Part shown: piece after piece, positions 31,870-39,648 of the stretch
Numbering within the stretch: position 1 is the stretch's first letter
Layout: each line of letters begins with the position of its first letter
NCBI GenBank assembly: GCA_017450535.1
Contig: JAFSTK010000007.1
Coordinates: 1-44,005 of the forward strand
DNA length: 44,005 nucleotides
Source: Treponema sp.
GTDB lineage: Bacteria; Spirochaetota; Spirochaetia; Treponematales; Treponemataceae
Direction of reading: 5' to 3'
The notes under the pieces: model-generated
Told to the model about the DNA's origin: nothing
Database searches by the model: none
What the model saw: only the letters and a program-made list of their open reading frames with translations
Position numbers and translations under genes: made by a program

Positions 31870-31950
31870 AGCTGCCTCCAAATTGTGTATTCCAGTCTTG
31901 TTACTGGTCAAGTTTGGGGGCAATCCGCCCATGTCACGGATGCGATTTAC

Positions 31951-31979
31951 AGTATACTATATAATTATTATAGTATCAA
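31951..31979 (-). promoter_or_regulatory. Promoter of toxin 1
   Basis: Minus strand TTGATA (31974-31979), 17-bp spacer, TATACT (31951-31956). The predicted start is near 31944. The leader can fold so that TGCCCCCAAA pairs with the Shine-Dalgarno region TTTGGAGGCA (one mismatch). Confidence 0.65.
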
Positions 31980-31994
31980 GTATTTTGTATTGTA
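31968..31994. repeat. 27-bp repeat, copy 1
   Basis: This 27-bp stretch, starting TTATAGTATCAAG, is identical to 33365-33391. It carries the -35 of each toxin promoter. Similarity continues imperfectly past it (GTTGCG...GATAGGGA), marking two copies of one cassette. Confidence 0.9.
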
Positions 31995-32060
31995 CAAGTT
32001 GCGATAGGGACAAGAGTGATGTAGCTCCAATCTCCGCCTGTTTTTGCAACCTGATGTAAA

Positions 32061-32652
32061 TTACTTGAACTCTTTCTTTACAACGATATCAACTTTATTG
32101 TCTTGCAGGCTGACAAGAATATTGTCGGCAATGTTGGAAATTATTGATTTTTCAAGTTCGTCCCAAATTTCTCCTTTTTCTTTGCGGGCCTTTTCTTGAT
32201 AATCGTTTAATGACCACACGACTGATGCTGTGTCTTTTCCATCTTTTAAAACATCACCGTATATGGCTGGAATTCTCATTCTGCCTTGCTGATAATCAAC
32301 AAGCATAAATTGTGTCGCAAGTTTTATTTTTGCCATGATTCCGACGGCTGCCGCATTTTTTCCGTCAGAAGAAACGGATATGAGTTTCTTGCGTTTTTCC
32401 GCCGTAAGAAATTCATTGGGGCAGAGTGAAACGTGAAGCTCAAATTTTTTATCTTCGTTTTCACTCCAAAAACTACCGTCGGTAAAGCCAAGCAATTCGG
32501 GCAACATTCCGACAAGTTCTTCGGCAAGAAGAGAGAGGCGAAGCGATTCTTTTTTATTAAGATTCGCACGTGTTGCGGCATTTTTTTGTTTCTGCCAGCA
32601 ACGCTTTAAGTGAAGCTATATCATTTGAAAGTTTTAATACATCTGATTTCAT
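32061..32652 (-). pseudogene. Frameshifted gene, possible HATPase-like regulatory protein
   Basis: The minus strand opens with GGAG and ATG (32652), MKSDVLKLSNDIASLKALLAE, then reaches a run of seven A (T at 32581-32587). After the run, frame 0 stops within nine codons. Dropping one A joins AATRANLNKKESLRLSLLAEE to MLPELLGFTDGSFWSENED and an open frame to 32061, which would give 196 residues. The EELVGMLPELL and SVSSDGKNAAAVG blocks recall anti-sigma/HATPase-like proteins, but the match is weak. It could be a decayed gene, a phase-variable gene, a programmed frameshift or a sequencing error. It sits between the two toxin-antitoxin cassettes. Confidence 0.6.
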
Positions 32653-32682
32653 TTCTTTCTCCCATTAGTTATTTATATCACA

Positions 32683-32766
32683 TCATTCAGAATAATCATA
32701 GTCTACCGCAATAAAAACATCGTATTCAGGAAAAAGTTTTTTAACTCTTTCTGCAATCTCATTCTG
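32683..32766 (-). pseudogene. C-terminal fragment of an unknown minus-strand gene
   Basis: The minus strand encodes LQNEIAERVKKLFPEYDVFI then AVDYDYSE and TGA (32683-32685), 30 bp before the frameshifted gene. It looks like a real protein end (an amphipathic helix then a strand) but has no start. Its upstream part is replaced by an oppositely oriented DUF1508 fragment, so this is probably a deletion or recombination junction at about 32766. I do not recognise the family. Confidence 0.45.
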
Positions 32767-32895
32767 AAGGCTGGAAATGGCGAGATTATTGCAAGCGGCG
32801 AAGGCTACACTGCAAAACAGGGCGTAAAGAACGGAATTGAGTCAATCAAAAAGAACGCTCCTACTGCTGAAATCGTAGACAAAACTGTTGAGTAA
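32764..32895 (+). pseudogene. C-terminal fragment of a DUF1508 (YegP-like) protein
   Basis: The plus strand reads LKAGNGEIIASGEGYTAKQG then VKNGIESIKKNAPTAEIVDKTVE and TAA (32893-32895). This is the second half of a DUF1508 repeat, whose typical form is 'LKA.NGE.I..SE.Y.SK.....GI.SVK.NA..A.V.D.T'. No start codon or first half is present, but the original terminator is still there at 32919-32972. Confidence 0.75.
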
Positions 32896-32918
32896 AACGT
32901 AAGCGTAATTTATTGCTA

Positions 32919-32972
32919 ACAAAGGTTTCCGACCGTCTGTTATACAGGAGGAAGGAAACCTTTGTTGTTTTT
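32919..32972 (+). terminator. Terminator of the lost DUF1508 gene
   Basis: AAAGGTTTCC (32921-32930) pairs with GGAAACCTTT (32954-32963), followed by GTTGTTTTT. Confidence 0.8.
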
Positions 32973-33064
32973 AGACAGTTTTTCTTTGTACTTGTATATG
33001 ATTATGAAAAAAAATGATGGCATAGATTAAGTTTTGCAACAGCAAATCTGGGTGGGGATGAGAG

Positions 33065-33092
33065 TTGACTTTTTGGAAAAGTGTGGTATAGT
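33065..33092 (+). promoter_or_regulatory. Promoter of antitoxin RNA 2
   Basis: TTGACT (33065-33070), 16-bp spacer, extended -10 TGGTATAGT (33084-33092); same design as cassette 1. Confidence 0.75.
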
Positions 33093-33098
33093 AATGGA

Positions 33099-33188
33099 TG
33101 AAGAGGGAACACCGCAACTTGTGGCTGTCTCCTTTAAGCTATGATGAAAAGCCTACCGGAGTTGGTCACTGGGGTAGGCTTTCTTTTT
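33099..33188 (+). ncRNA. Putative antitoxin RNA 2 (about 90 nt)
   Basis: A transcript between the promoter above and the terminator at 33147-33188, with no convincing reading frame. Its 5' part CGCAACTTGTGGCTGTCTCC (33113-33132) repeats the toxin-2 leader (33310-33331, read on the minus strand) in the same sense. This parallels cassette 1 while the actual sequence differs between cassettes. The RNA is predicted from sequence only. Confidence 0.65.
33147..33188 (+). terminator. Terminator of antitoxin RNA 2
   Basis: AAAGCCTACC pairs with GGTAGGCTTT (to 33182), followed by CTTTTT. Confidence 0.85.
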
Positions 33189-33191
33189 GCC

Positions 33192-33278
33192 CTACAAGAT
33201 AAACTTGAAGAGAGCGAGCGCGTCTATAAGCAAAGACAGAGCTGCAATGATAAGCATTGCTTTCTCGTAATTTGTCAT
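33192..33278 (-). CDS. Holin-like type I toxin, copy 2 (28 aa)
   Basis: Minus-strand frame of 28 codons: MTNYEKAMLIIAALSLLIDA then LALFKFIL. It is almost entirely hydrophobic after residue 7 and shares the YEKAML-IA start with copy 1, but lacks its basic tail. A Shine-Dalgarno site GGGAGG lies ten bases upstream and can be sequestered by GCCTCC in the leader. The promoter is TTGATA-16-TATAAT (33349-33376). The stop codon is a few bases from the opposing RNA's terminator. Confidence 0.75.
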   Translation of the reverse strand: MTNYEKAMLIIAALSLLIDALALFKFIL

Positions 33279-33348
33279 ATCAGCGCGAGCCTCCCGTTCA
33301 ATATGAATAGGAGGCAGCCACCCATGTTACGATATTCCCAATAACTGA

Positions 33349-33376
33349 ATTATACCATATTTTTTTATAGTATCAA
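33349..33376 (-). promoter_or_regulatory. Promoter of toxin 2
   Basis: Minus strand TTGATA (33371-33376), 16-bp spacer, TATAAT (33349-33354), predicted start near 33342, leader of about 64 nt. Confidence 0.65.
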
Positions 33377-33391
33377 GTATTTTGTATTGTA
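33365..33391. repeat. 27-bp repeat, copy 2
   Basis: Identical to 31968-31994; holds the -35 of the toxin-2 promoter and marks the cassette's outer edge. Confidence 0.9.
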
Positions 33392-33541
33392 TGCGTTGCG
33401 CTAGCGATGGGAGCGGCGCGAGAGCGTTCTCAGGGTGGCGGATGCCGGCCTGAGAATGGAGCGGAAGCGGAACCGCGGACGTAGCGACCTGAGCGAATGC
33501 GAGGGTAGCGCCCAAAAACTGGAACGGAGATGTAGAAAAAA
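33392..33541 (+). other. G-rich non-coding stretch upstream of cobT
   Basis: About 150 bp of purine- and GC-rich sequence with an inverted repeat TTCTCAGG/CCTGAGAA (33427-33434 and 33449-33456) and repeated GCGG/GAGCG words. No cobalamin-riboswitch B12 box is visible. It ends with GGAACGGAG, the likely ribosome-binding region of cobT. The function is unknown. Confidence 0.4.
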
Positions 33542-34606
33542 ATGGCGGCACAGAGTTTGGATGAGTTTGTTTCGCGGATTGAGGCGGCGGACGGGGCGTT
33601 TTTTTTGCGGGCGCAGAAACGGTGGGATTGTATTGCGAAGCCTCTGCATGGGCTGGGGCTTTTGGAGGATGCGGTCTGTCGGATTGCGGCTGTGCAACGG
33701 ACGGAACGGCCTTGTTTTGAAAAGCGTGCGCTGGCAGTGTTTTGTGCGGACAACGGCATTGTGGCGGAAAACGTGAGTCAGACGGATGCGCATGTGACGG
33801 CGGTGGTGGCGAAAAATTTGTGCACGGGAGACGCTTCGGTGTGTAAGATGGCGCGTGTGGCGGGATGCGATGTGTTTCCGGTGGATATGGGCATGTGTGA
33901 GGCGGTGACGCATCCTCGGTTGTTTGACGCGCATGTGGCTCGTGGCACGAAAGATTTTTTTGTTGAGGACGCGATGAGTCGTGTTGAGGCGGAAGAGTCG
34001 ATTTTGCGTGGGGCGGCTTTTGCTGAGCGCTTGGCTTGCGAGGGATATGCGCTGCTTGCTACGGGTGAGATGGGAATTGGAAATACGACTACTTCGAGCG
34101 CGATGGCTTCTGTTTTGTTGGGTGTTTCTCCTGAGCTTGTGACTGGGACCGGTGCCGGTTTGAGTGCGGAAGGTGTGGCGCATAAGATTCGTGTGATAAA
34201 GGAAGGTATTGAAAGGCGTAAGCCGCGCGGTGATGATGCGATTGATGTGCTTTCTAAACTGGGCGGTTTTGATATTGGCGGTATGGCGGGCTTTATGCTG
34301 GGGGCGGCGGCGAATAGGATTTCCGTGGTGATTGACGGGGTGATTTCGCAGGTTGCGGCTCTGACAGCGGTGCGCTTGTGTCCTCTGGTACGGGATTATC
34401 TTTTGGCGAGTCACAGGGGAAGTGAAAAGGCGAGCGGTCTGCTTTTGGACGCGCTGGGACATTGTGCCGTTGTGAACGCGGAGATGCATTTGGGCGAGGG
34501 AACGGGTGCGATGACTGTGCTTCCTCTTTTGGATATGGCGCTCAGTGTGTACAATGAGATGGCGACTTTTGACGACATTCAGATTTCGGCGTACAAGCCT
34601 TTGTGA
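33542..34606 (+). CDS. cobT: Nicotinate-nucleotide--dimethylbenzimidazole phosphoribosyltransferase CobT
   Basis: A 354-residue protein: DGAFFLRAQKRWDCIAKPLHGLGLLEDAV at the N-terminus, VFCADNGIVAENVSQTDAHVT, LLATGEMGIGNTTTSSAMA (substrate-binding loop), GGFDIGGMAGFMLGAAANRISVVIDGVIS and HLGEGTGAMTVLPLLDMAL, with the catalytic glutamate in the EGTGA block. It activates the lower-ligand base as its alpha-riboside phosphate. It is the first of cobT-cobU-cobS (gaps 44 and 30 bp). The three genes complete the nucleotide loop of cobamides and are typical of cobinamide or precursor salvage. Confidence 0.95.
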   Translation: MAAQSLDEFVSRIEAADGAFFLRAQKRWDCIAKPLHGLGLLEDAVCRIAAVQRTERPCFEKRALAVFCADNGIVAENVSQTDAHVTAVVAKNLCTGDASVCKMARVAGCDVFPVDMGMCEAVTHPRLFDAHVARGTKDFFVEDAMSRVEAEESILRGAAFAERLACEGYALLATGEMGIGNTTTSSAMASVLLGVSPELVTGTGAGLSAEGVAHKIRVIKEGIERRKPRGDDAIDVLSKLGGFDIGGMAGFMLGAAANRISVVIDGVISQVAALTAVRLCPLVRDYLLASHRGSEKASGLLLDALGHCAVVNAEMHLGEGTGAMTVLPLLDMALSVYNEMATFDDIQISAYKPL

Positions 34607-34650
34607 CGGAAGCGAACGGATTTTAGGCATTGGCTGAAGGTGGCGGAAAG

Positions 34651-35244
34651 ATGAACATTTTGTTTCTTGGCGGAGCGGCGAGCGGAAAGAGTGCGGCTGC
34701 GGAAAAAAAAGCGACAGAACTTGCAAAAATGCATGGCGTGCCTTTGGTGTACCTTGCCACGTTGACCCCGGAGAGTGGCGGCGACACGGCGGAACGTATT
34801 CAAAAGCATCGTCGTTTGCGTGAGGGAAAGGGCTTTGCGACCGTGGAATGGTCTGATTGCGACGCGCTGCCAGATGTGAATGCGGGTGCGAGAGATGATG
34901 CAGCTGACTCTGCTGCTGTGGCGGGCGGAAATTGCCCGGTGGTGCTTTTGGAAGATGTTGGCAATCTGGTGGCGAATTATTTGTACCCAGCGGGGAAAGA
35001 GGCGCGCACGGAAGCGGTTGACGTGGCTGTTTCTGCTCTGGCGGAGATGTTGCGGACTATTTCTGCCCGGTGTGCGGATTTTGTGTGCGTGTCGAATGAG
35101 ATTATGCTTGGCGGTCCGCTTCCGGAAGATATGCGATTTTATGGCGAAGTGCTTGCCGGTCTGAATGTGCGTTTTGCGGCAGAGTGCGATGAAATGTATA
35201 TGGTGACGGCAGGGATAAGCTGCAGAATATGTCCTTCCGCTTGA
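34651..35244 (+). CDS. cobU: Adenosylcobinamide kinase / adenosylcobinamide-phosphate guanylyltransferase CobU
   Basis: A 197-residue bifunctional enzyme: P-loop GGAASGKS at residues 6-13, VYLATL, IQKHRRLREGKGFATVEW with the His used as guanylylation site, LLEDVGNLVANYLY, and VSNEIMLGG toward the end. It phosphorylates adenosylcobinamide and then adds GMP, giving AdoCbi-GDP, the CobS substrate. ATG 34651 sits after GGCGGAAAG and directly precedes the P-loop strand. An upstream ATG is absent in frame; only a TTG at 34630. Confidence 0.93.
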   Translation: MNILFLGGAASGKSAAAEKKATELAKMHGVPLVYLATLTPESGGDTAERIQKHRRLREGKGFATVEWSDCDALPDVNAGARDDAADSAAVAGGNCPVVLLEDVGNLVANYLYPAGKEARTEAVDVAVSALAEMLRTISARCADFVCVSNEIMLGGPLPEDMRFYGEVLAGLNVRFAAECDEMYMVTAGISCRICPSA

Positions 35245-35270
35245 CTTTTGAATTAAATCCGTTACGATAA
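35241..35270 (+). promoter_or_regulatory. Possible promoter for cobS overlapping the cobU stop
   Basis: TTGACT (35241-35246) overlaps the cobU stop codon; a weak -10 (ACGATA or CGATAA, 35264-35270) follows at 17-18 bp, putting the start at or within one or two bases of the cobS ATG (35275). Confidence 0.4.
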
Positions 35271-35274
35271 ATTT

Positions 35275-36048
35275 ATGTTTGCGTCTGTTTTGCTTGCATT
35301 CAGTATGTTTTCCGCGATTCCGATGCCGCGCACAGAGTGGAATGAAAAAAATATGCGCTATATGATGTGCGCGTTTCCGCTCGTGGGCGTGGTGATTGGC
35401 GCGCTTGTGCAGGGTGTGTGGGCTTTGGCATCTTGTGCGGGGGCGGAAGCGGATTTTTGCGCGATGGTGCGGCGACTTATGCCTCTGGTGCTTGTGCTGA
35501 TTCCGGTAGCGGTGACGGGCGGCATCCATGTGGACGGTTTTATGGACACTTGTGACGCGCTTTCAAGTCACGCTGACCGAGAGAAAAAACTTGCGATTAT
35601 GAAGGACAGCCATGCAGGCGCATTTTCTGTGCTGGGCTGTGTGCTGTATTTTTTGGCGGATTTTGTGCTTTTTGGCGAATGGTGCCGTGGCTCGATTGGC
35701 GTTCTTCCGCTGATTTTTGTGTTTTCCCGGCTTTTGAGCGCGTTTTCTGTGGCGACGTTTCCAATTGCAAAAGACAGCGGGCTTGTGCGGACTTTTTCCG
35801 ATGCGGGAGCAAAGCGTTTTACGGCGGTGTGGTGCGCGTTTTGGTTTGTGTCGCTTGCGGTGGTGGCGGTGTTCTGTTTCCGCTGGCAGGGAGGAGCCGT
35901 TGTTTTGGCGCAGGTTATTGTCTTTGCGTGGTATTTTGTGATGACCCGCCGGCAGTTTGGCGGCATTACGGGGGACACCGCAGGCTGGTTCGTGCAGATG
36001 GCGGAGATTGTTTCGCTTGCGGCAGGACTTTTTGCGCGTGCGCTGTAA
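35275..36048 (+). CDS. cobS: Adenosylcobinamide-GDP ribazoletransferase CobS
   Basis: A 257-residue polytopic membrane enzyme: FSAIPMP at the N-terminus, YMMCAFPLVGVVIGALVQGVW, the CDP-alcohol-transferase-like motif GGIHVDGFMDTCDALSSHADREKKLAIMKDSHAGAF (described in parts) with the metal-binding Asp residues, and RRQFGGITGDTAGWFVQMAEI. It joins AdoCbi-GDP to alpha-ribazole in the last step of cobamide assembly. No Shine-Dalgarno site precedes the ATG, so translation may be leaderless from the promoter above or coupled to cobU. Confidence 0.94.
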   Translation: MFASVLLAFSMFSAIPMPRTEWNEKNMRYMMCAFPLVGVVIGALVQGVWALASCAGAEADFCAMVRRLMPLVLVLIPVAVTGGIHVDGFMDTCDALSSHADREKKLAIMKDSHAGAFSVLGCVLYFLADFVLFGEWCRGSIGVLPLIFVFSRLLSAFSVATFPIAKDSGLVRTFSDAGAKRFTAVWCAFWFVSLAVVAVFCFRWQGGAVVLAQVIVFAWYFVMTRRQFGGITGDTAGWFVQMAEIVSLAAGLFARAL

Positions 36049-36078
36049 AAAATCTGATTCTTACTCAATAAAAAAATC

Positions 36079-36107
36079 TTGCCGAATTTCAAATTCGTGA
36101 GTATCTT
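36079..36107 (+). promoter_or_regulatory. clpB promoter containing a palindrome
   Basis: TTGCCG (36079-36084), 17-bp spacer, TATCTT (36102-36107). The spacer holds GAATTTCAAATTC (36084-36096), a perfect 6-1-6 inverted repeat. It is not a CIRCE element. A Shine-Dalgarno site GGGAGG (36119-36124) precedes the ATG. Confidence 0.5.
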
Positions 36108-36130
36108 CCAGATAGTTAGGGAGGTACAAA

Positions 36131-38725
36131 ATGAATTACGATCAGTTTACTTTGAAAACTCAGGACGCTTTGCAGTCGGCTTCTGCGCTGGCTCAGCAGA
36201 ACGACCACAGTGAAATTGGCTTACCTCATATTCTCGTGGCGATGCTGGAACAGAAAGACGGCATCACGGTTCCGATTGTGGAGCGCATTGGCGTGCAGAC
36301 AGGCGATTTGCTTGCCGCCGCAAAAAATCTTTTGAATACTTACCCGCAGGTGACGGGAAATGTGCAGATGCAGCTTTCGGGTGAGGCGCAGAAAGTGCTT
36401 GCCAAGGCTGAAAAAGAAATGGGCGAGTTAAAAGACCAGTTCCTTTCTGTTGAGCATATTTTGCTTGCGATGGCGCAGAGTGACGGACGGACAGGAGATT
36501 TGCTCCGTCAGTATGGAATCACCAAGCAGACGATTCTTGAGGCGTTAAAAGCCGTGCGCGGAAATCAGACCGTGGACAGCCAGGACCCCGAAAGCAAAAT
36601 GCAGGCTCTGGAAAAATATTGCACTGATTTGACGGCTCGTGCCCGCCAGGACAAAATTGACCCGGTTATCGGTCGTGACGAAGAAATCCGCCGCGTGATG
36701 CAGGTGCTTATGCGCCGTACGAAAAATAACCCGGTGCTCATTGGTGAGCCTGGCGTAGGTAAGACCGCAATTGTGGAAGGCTTGGCTCGCCGTATCGCTT
36801 CTGGCGATGTTCCTGAAAGCCTCAAAAACAAGCGTCTCCTTTCTCTCGACATGGGAAGCCTTGTTGCGGGCGCAAAATTCCGTGGTGAGTTTGAGGAGCG
36901 ATTAAAGGCGGTCATCACCGAAGTCGTAAAATCAGAAGGGCAGATTATTCTCTTTATTGATGAGCTTCATACTATTGTGGGCGCAGGTGCGAGCGAGGGA
37001 AGCATGGACGCAAGCAATTTGCTTAAGCCAGCCCTTGCACGTGGTGAGCTCAAAGCAATCGGTGCGACGACACTCAACGAATATCGCAAATATATAGAAA
37101 AAGATGCGGCATTGGAGCGTCGTTTTCAGCAGGTGTACTGCGCTGAGCCGAATGTTGAGGACACGATTGCGATTCTGCGTGGTTTGCGCGATAAATATGA
37201 GATTCATCATGGCGTAAAAATCAACGATGAGGCTTTGGTTGCCGCGGCTACGCTTTCAAACCGCTACATTACGAACCGATTTTTGCCGGACAAGGCGATT
37301 GACTTGGTGGATGAGGCGGCAAGTCGGCTCAAAATGGAAATTGAAAGTGAGCCGACAGAACTTGACCAGCTTGAACGAAAAATTCTGCAGCTTCAGATTG
37401 AAAAACAGTCTCTTTCCAAGGAAGATGATGTCGCGTCAAAAGAGCGTTTGCAAAAGCTTGAGAAAGAACTTGCGGAAGTGAGTGCGAACCGTGATGCGAT
37501 GAGGCTTCAGTGGCAGAACGAAAAGGCTGACATCGACAAGAGCCGAAAAATCAAAGAGCAGTTGGAGCAGGCGCATTTTGAAGAAGAAAAATACACGCGC
37601 GCGGGTGACTTTAACAAAGCCGCAGAATTAAAATACGGCACGATTCCCGCGCTCGAAAAAGAACTTGCCGCCGCACAAAAAGCGGACGAGGCACGTCATG
37701 CTGCTGAAGACAATGGCGTATCAACTTCTTTGCTTCGTCAGGAAGTCACTGAGGAAGACATTGCCCGCGTCGTAAGCACATGGACTGGCATTCCGATTGC
37801 AAAAATGCTCACGAGCGAAAAACAAAAATATGTGCAGCTCGAAAGCGTATTGCACAAGCGCGTGATTGGTCAGGATGAGGCCGTTGCCGTAGTGAGCGAC
37901 GCAATCCGTCGAAACCGCGCGGGCTTGAACGACCCGAATAAACCCCTTGGAAGCTTTATGTTTATCGGACCGACAGGTGTGGGTAAAACTGAGCTTGCAA
38001 AAACGCTCGCGGACTTTTTGTTCAACGATGAGAAGGCGCTCACGCGAATCGATATGTCTGAGTACATGGAAAAATTCAGTGTGACCCGACTCATTGGTGC
38101 GCCTCCGGGATACGTTGGCTACGATGAGGGCGGTCAGCTTACGGAAGCAGTGCGCCGCAGACCGTACAGCGTCATTTTGTTCGATGAAGTTGAGAAAGCG
38201 CACCCGGATGTGTTCAACGTGCTTTTGCAGGTACTTGATGCCGGCCGCCTTACCGACGGTCAGGGCAGAGTGGTGGACTTTAAGAACACAATTATCATCA
38301 TGACGAGCAACCTCGGAAGCGACTTGATTTTGGACGCCGACACTGACGAAAAAATGAAAGCCGTGAGACCTAGCGTTGACGCGCTCTTAAAACAGACCTT
38401 CCGCCCGGAGTTCCTGAACCGAATTGATGAAATTGTCATGTTCGGCCGGCTCTCAAAAGACTGCATCGGCGGTATCGTTAAGAATCAGCTTGAGCGAGTA
38501 AAAGCCCGTCTCGCTGACCGCCGCATTACGCTTAATTTCGACCAGAGCGCAATCGATTTCCTGAGCGATGTTGGTTACGACCCTGCATTTGGCGCGCGAC
38601 CGGTAAAACGAGCCGTGCAAACCTATGTGGAAAATCCGCTTGCAAAAGAGATTTTGGGCGGACGCTTTGGTGAGGATTGCACAATCACCGCTAAAGCAGG
38701 CGAGGGCGGATTAGTCTTTGCGTAA
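36131..38725 (+). CDS. clpB: ATP-dependent disaggregase ClpB
   Basis: An 864-residue Hsp100 chaperone. The N-domain spans ~1-145 ([17 protein letters not shown]). NBD1 has Walker A GEPGVGKT (K211) and the [10 protein letters not shown] Walker B region. The middle coiled coil spans ~400-530 (Lys/Glu-rich, with [15 protein letters not shown]). NBD2 has GPTGVGKTE (K619), [11 protein letters not shown], and a sensor-2 GARPVKR. With DnaK it extracts proteins from aggregates. Length and domain order are normal. No IGF/L ClpP-binding loop was noted, as expected for ClpB. It overlaps the convergent methyltransferase gene by 15 bp at the 3' end. Confidence 0.97.
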   Translation: MNYDQFTLKTQDALQSASALAQQNDHSEIGLPHILVAMLEQKDGITVPIVERIGVQTGDLLAAAKNLLNTYPQVTGNVQMQLSGEAQKVLAKAEKEMGELKDQFLSVEHILLAMAQSDGRTGDLLRQYGITKQTILEALKAVRGNQTVDSQDPESKMQALEKYCTDLTARARQDKIDPVIGRDEEIRRVMQVLMRRTKNNPVLIGEPGVGKTAIVEGLARRIASGDVPESLKNKRLLSLDMGSLVAGAKFRGEFEERLKAVITEVVKSEGQIILFIDELHTIVGAGASEGSMDASNLLKPALARGELKAIGATTLNEYRKYIEKDAALERRFQQVYCAEPNVEDTIAILRGLRDKYEIHHGVKINDEALVAAATLSNRYITNRFLPDKAIDLVDEAASRLKMEIESEPTELDQLERKILQLQIEKQSLSKEDDVASKERLQKLEKELAEVSANRDAMRLQWQNEKADIDKSRKIKEQLEQAHFEEEKYTRAGDFNKAAELKYGTIPALEKELAAAQKADEARHAAEDNGVSTSLLRQEVTEEDIARVVSTWTGIPIAKMLTSEKQKYVQLESVLHKRVIGQDEAVAVVSDAIRRNRAGLNDPNKPLGSFMFIGPTGVGKTELAKTLADFLFNDEKALTRIDMSEYMEKFSVTRLIGAPPGYVGYDEGGQLTEAVRRRPYSVILFDEVEKAHPDVFNVLLQVLDAGRLTDGQGRVVDFKNTIIIMTSNLGSDLILDADTDEKMKAVRPSVDALLKQTFRPEFLNRIDEIVMFGRLSKDCIGGIVKNQLERVKARLADRRITLNFDQSAIDFLSDVGYDPAFGARPVKRAVQTYVENPLAKEILGGRFGEDCTITAKAGEGGLVFA

Positions 38726-39496
38726 GATGTCCACCGTATGCGAGCTTGCTCCCAATAATTCGGGACGCTCGCATGTGGCGAGATGGTAGGCGAGAAAGTG
38801 CGCAAAATCTTCGTCAGAAAGTGCGTTCAGCTCCCGGCGCATGTAGTCGGCGGCTCCGTCTGCGGCGAAGATTTTTACGCGCTGTAAGCCAGTCTTTTCA
38901 TTGAGCGCGTTGATGTCCTCCAGCCTGAGGTAGCTGTACAATTCATCGTCATCGCTTTTTGTGTGAAAATCTGCGGTCAGTTTGCCGTTCGCCATCACTT
39001 CGCCGATATGGTTCTGCTTGAAGCAATAGGTGAGCACGCTGTATTCGTTCATTACGTAGGCGCAAAAAATCAGTCCGCCATGCCGTGTAATCCGTTTTGC
39101 CTCAGAAAGAGCCTTTAGTCGGTCATCCTCTGTGTGAAGATGATAAAGCGGACCAAAAACCAACGTAATGTCAAACGACTCGTCCTGCAAAAATGACAAA
39201 TCACGCGCATCTCCCGGCCAACAGTTTACTTTCGCATGTTTTGATTCCAGCACGGCTAGATTTTTCGGCACAAGTTCCACAGCCGTCACCGTATGACCTT
39301 CTTCTGAAAGCGCGACCGAATATCGTCCTGTTCCCGCGCCGATGTCTGCAATCCGCACGTGTCCGTTCTCATCTGCCAGCGTAGGAATAAAATCGTGAAT
39401 AAAATGCATCGTCGTGGCAAATTCCACCTGTCCGTGCCGCGTAGTGAGCCTGTGCTCCTCATTGAACTTGTTGTAATAACGTTCGATATTGGTCAT
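38711..39496 (-). CDS. Class I SAM-dependent methyltransferase
   Basis: A 261-residue protein with a Rossmann-type methyltransferase domain: motif [19 protein letters not shown] at about residues 45-62, the acidic end of strand 2 in [10 protein letters not shown], motif [14 protein letters not shown]. The substrate is not evident; UbiE-like small-molecule methyltransferases are the nearest pattern. The promoter ends seven bases before the ATG, so the mRNA is probably leaderless. It is convergent with clpB and divergent from the gene at 39649. Confidence 0.85.
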   Translation of the reverse strand: MTNIERYYNKFNEEHRLTTRHGQVEFATTMHFIHDFIPTLADENGHVRIADIGAGTGRYSVALSEEGHTVTAVELVPKNLAVLESKHAKVNCWPGDARDLSFLQDESFDITLVFGPLYHLHTEDDRLKALSEAKRITRHGGLIFCAYVMNEYSVLTYCFKQNHIGEVMANGKLTADFHTKSDDDELYSYLRLEDINALNEKTGLQRVKIFAADGAADYMRRELNALSDEDFAHFLAYHLATCERPELLGASSHTVDILRKD

Positions 39497-39502
39497 GGGA
39501 AA

Positions 39503-39531
39503 ATTATAGCGAAAATCGTCGTGCTATTCAA
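39503..39531 (-). promoter_or_regulatory. Promoter of the methyltransferase gene, predicted leaderless
   Basis: Minus strand TTGAAT (39526-39531), 17-bp spacer, TATAAT (39503-39508); the A of the ATG (39496) is exactly seven bases beyond the -10. Confidence 0.7.
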
Positions 39532-39615
39532 AAGGATGCAGTGGATAAAACGGATTTTAGGGATGAAACAGAGTTTTTTTATTCTCTCGCATCTTTTCTA
39601 TCTGTGTGCATCCTG

Positions 39616-39644
39616 TTGAATCTGGCAATTTCTTGTGCTACAAT
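39616..39644 (+). promoter_or_regulatory. Promoter of the small outer-membrane-like gene, predicted leaderless
   Basis: TTGAAT (39616-39621), 17-bp spacer, TACAAT (39639-39644) preceded by TGC (extended -10). Predicted start is near 39651, between two adjacent ATG codons (39649 and 39652). Confidence 0.65.
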
Positions 39645-39648
39645 TCGC

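Noticed and set aside
33392-33541. Cobalamin riboswitch upstream of cobT, also considered upstream of cbiA (29948-30130)
   Set aside because: No B12 box (GCCACTG-like) or recognisable riboswitch core could be found in either place.
31620-33541. Insertion sequence, integron or prophage remnant
   Set aside because: No transposase or integrase motif, no terminal inverted repeats and no target-site duplication; the only repeats are those of the two toxin-antitoxin cassettes.
33401-34726. Long open frame antisense to cobT (about 440 codons), and a similar one antisense to cobU/cobS at 34579-35529
   Set aside because: Arg/His/Ser-rich composition typical of the complement of a GC-rich gene; cobT, cobU and cobS on the other strand have clear family motifs and ribosome-binding context.
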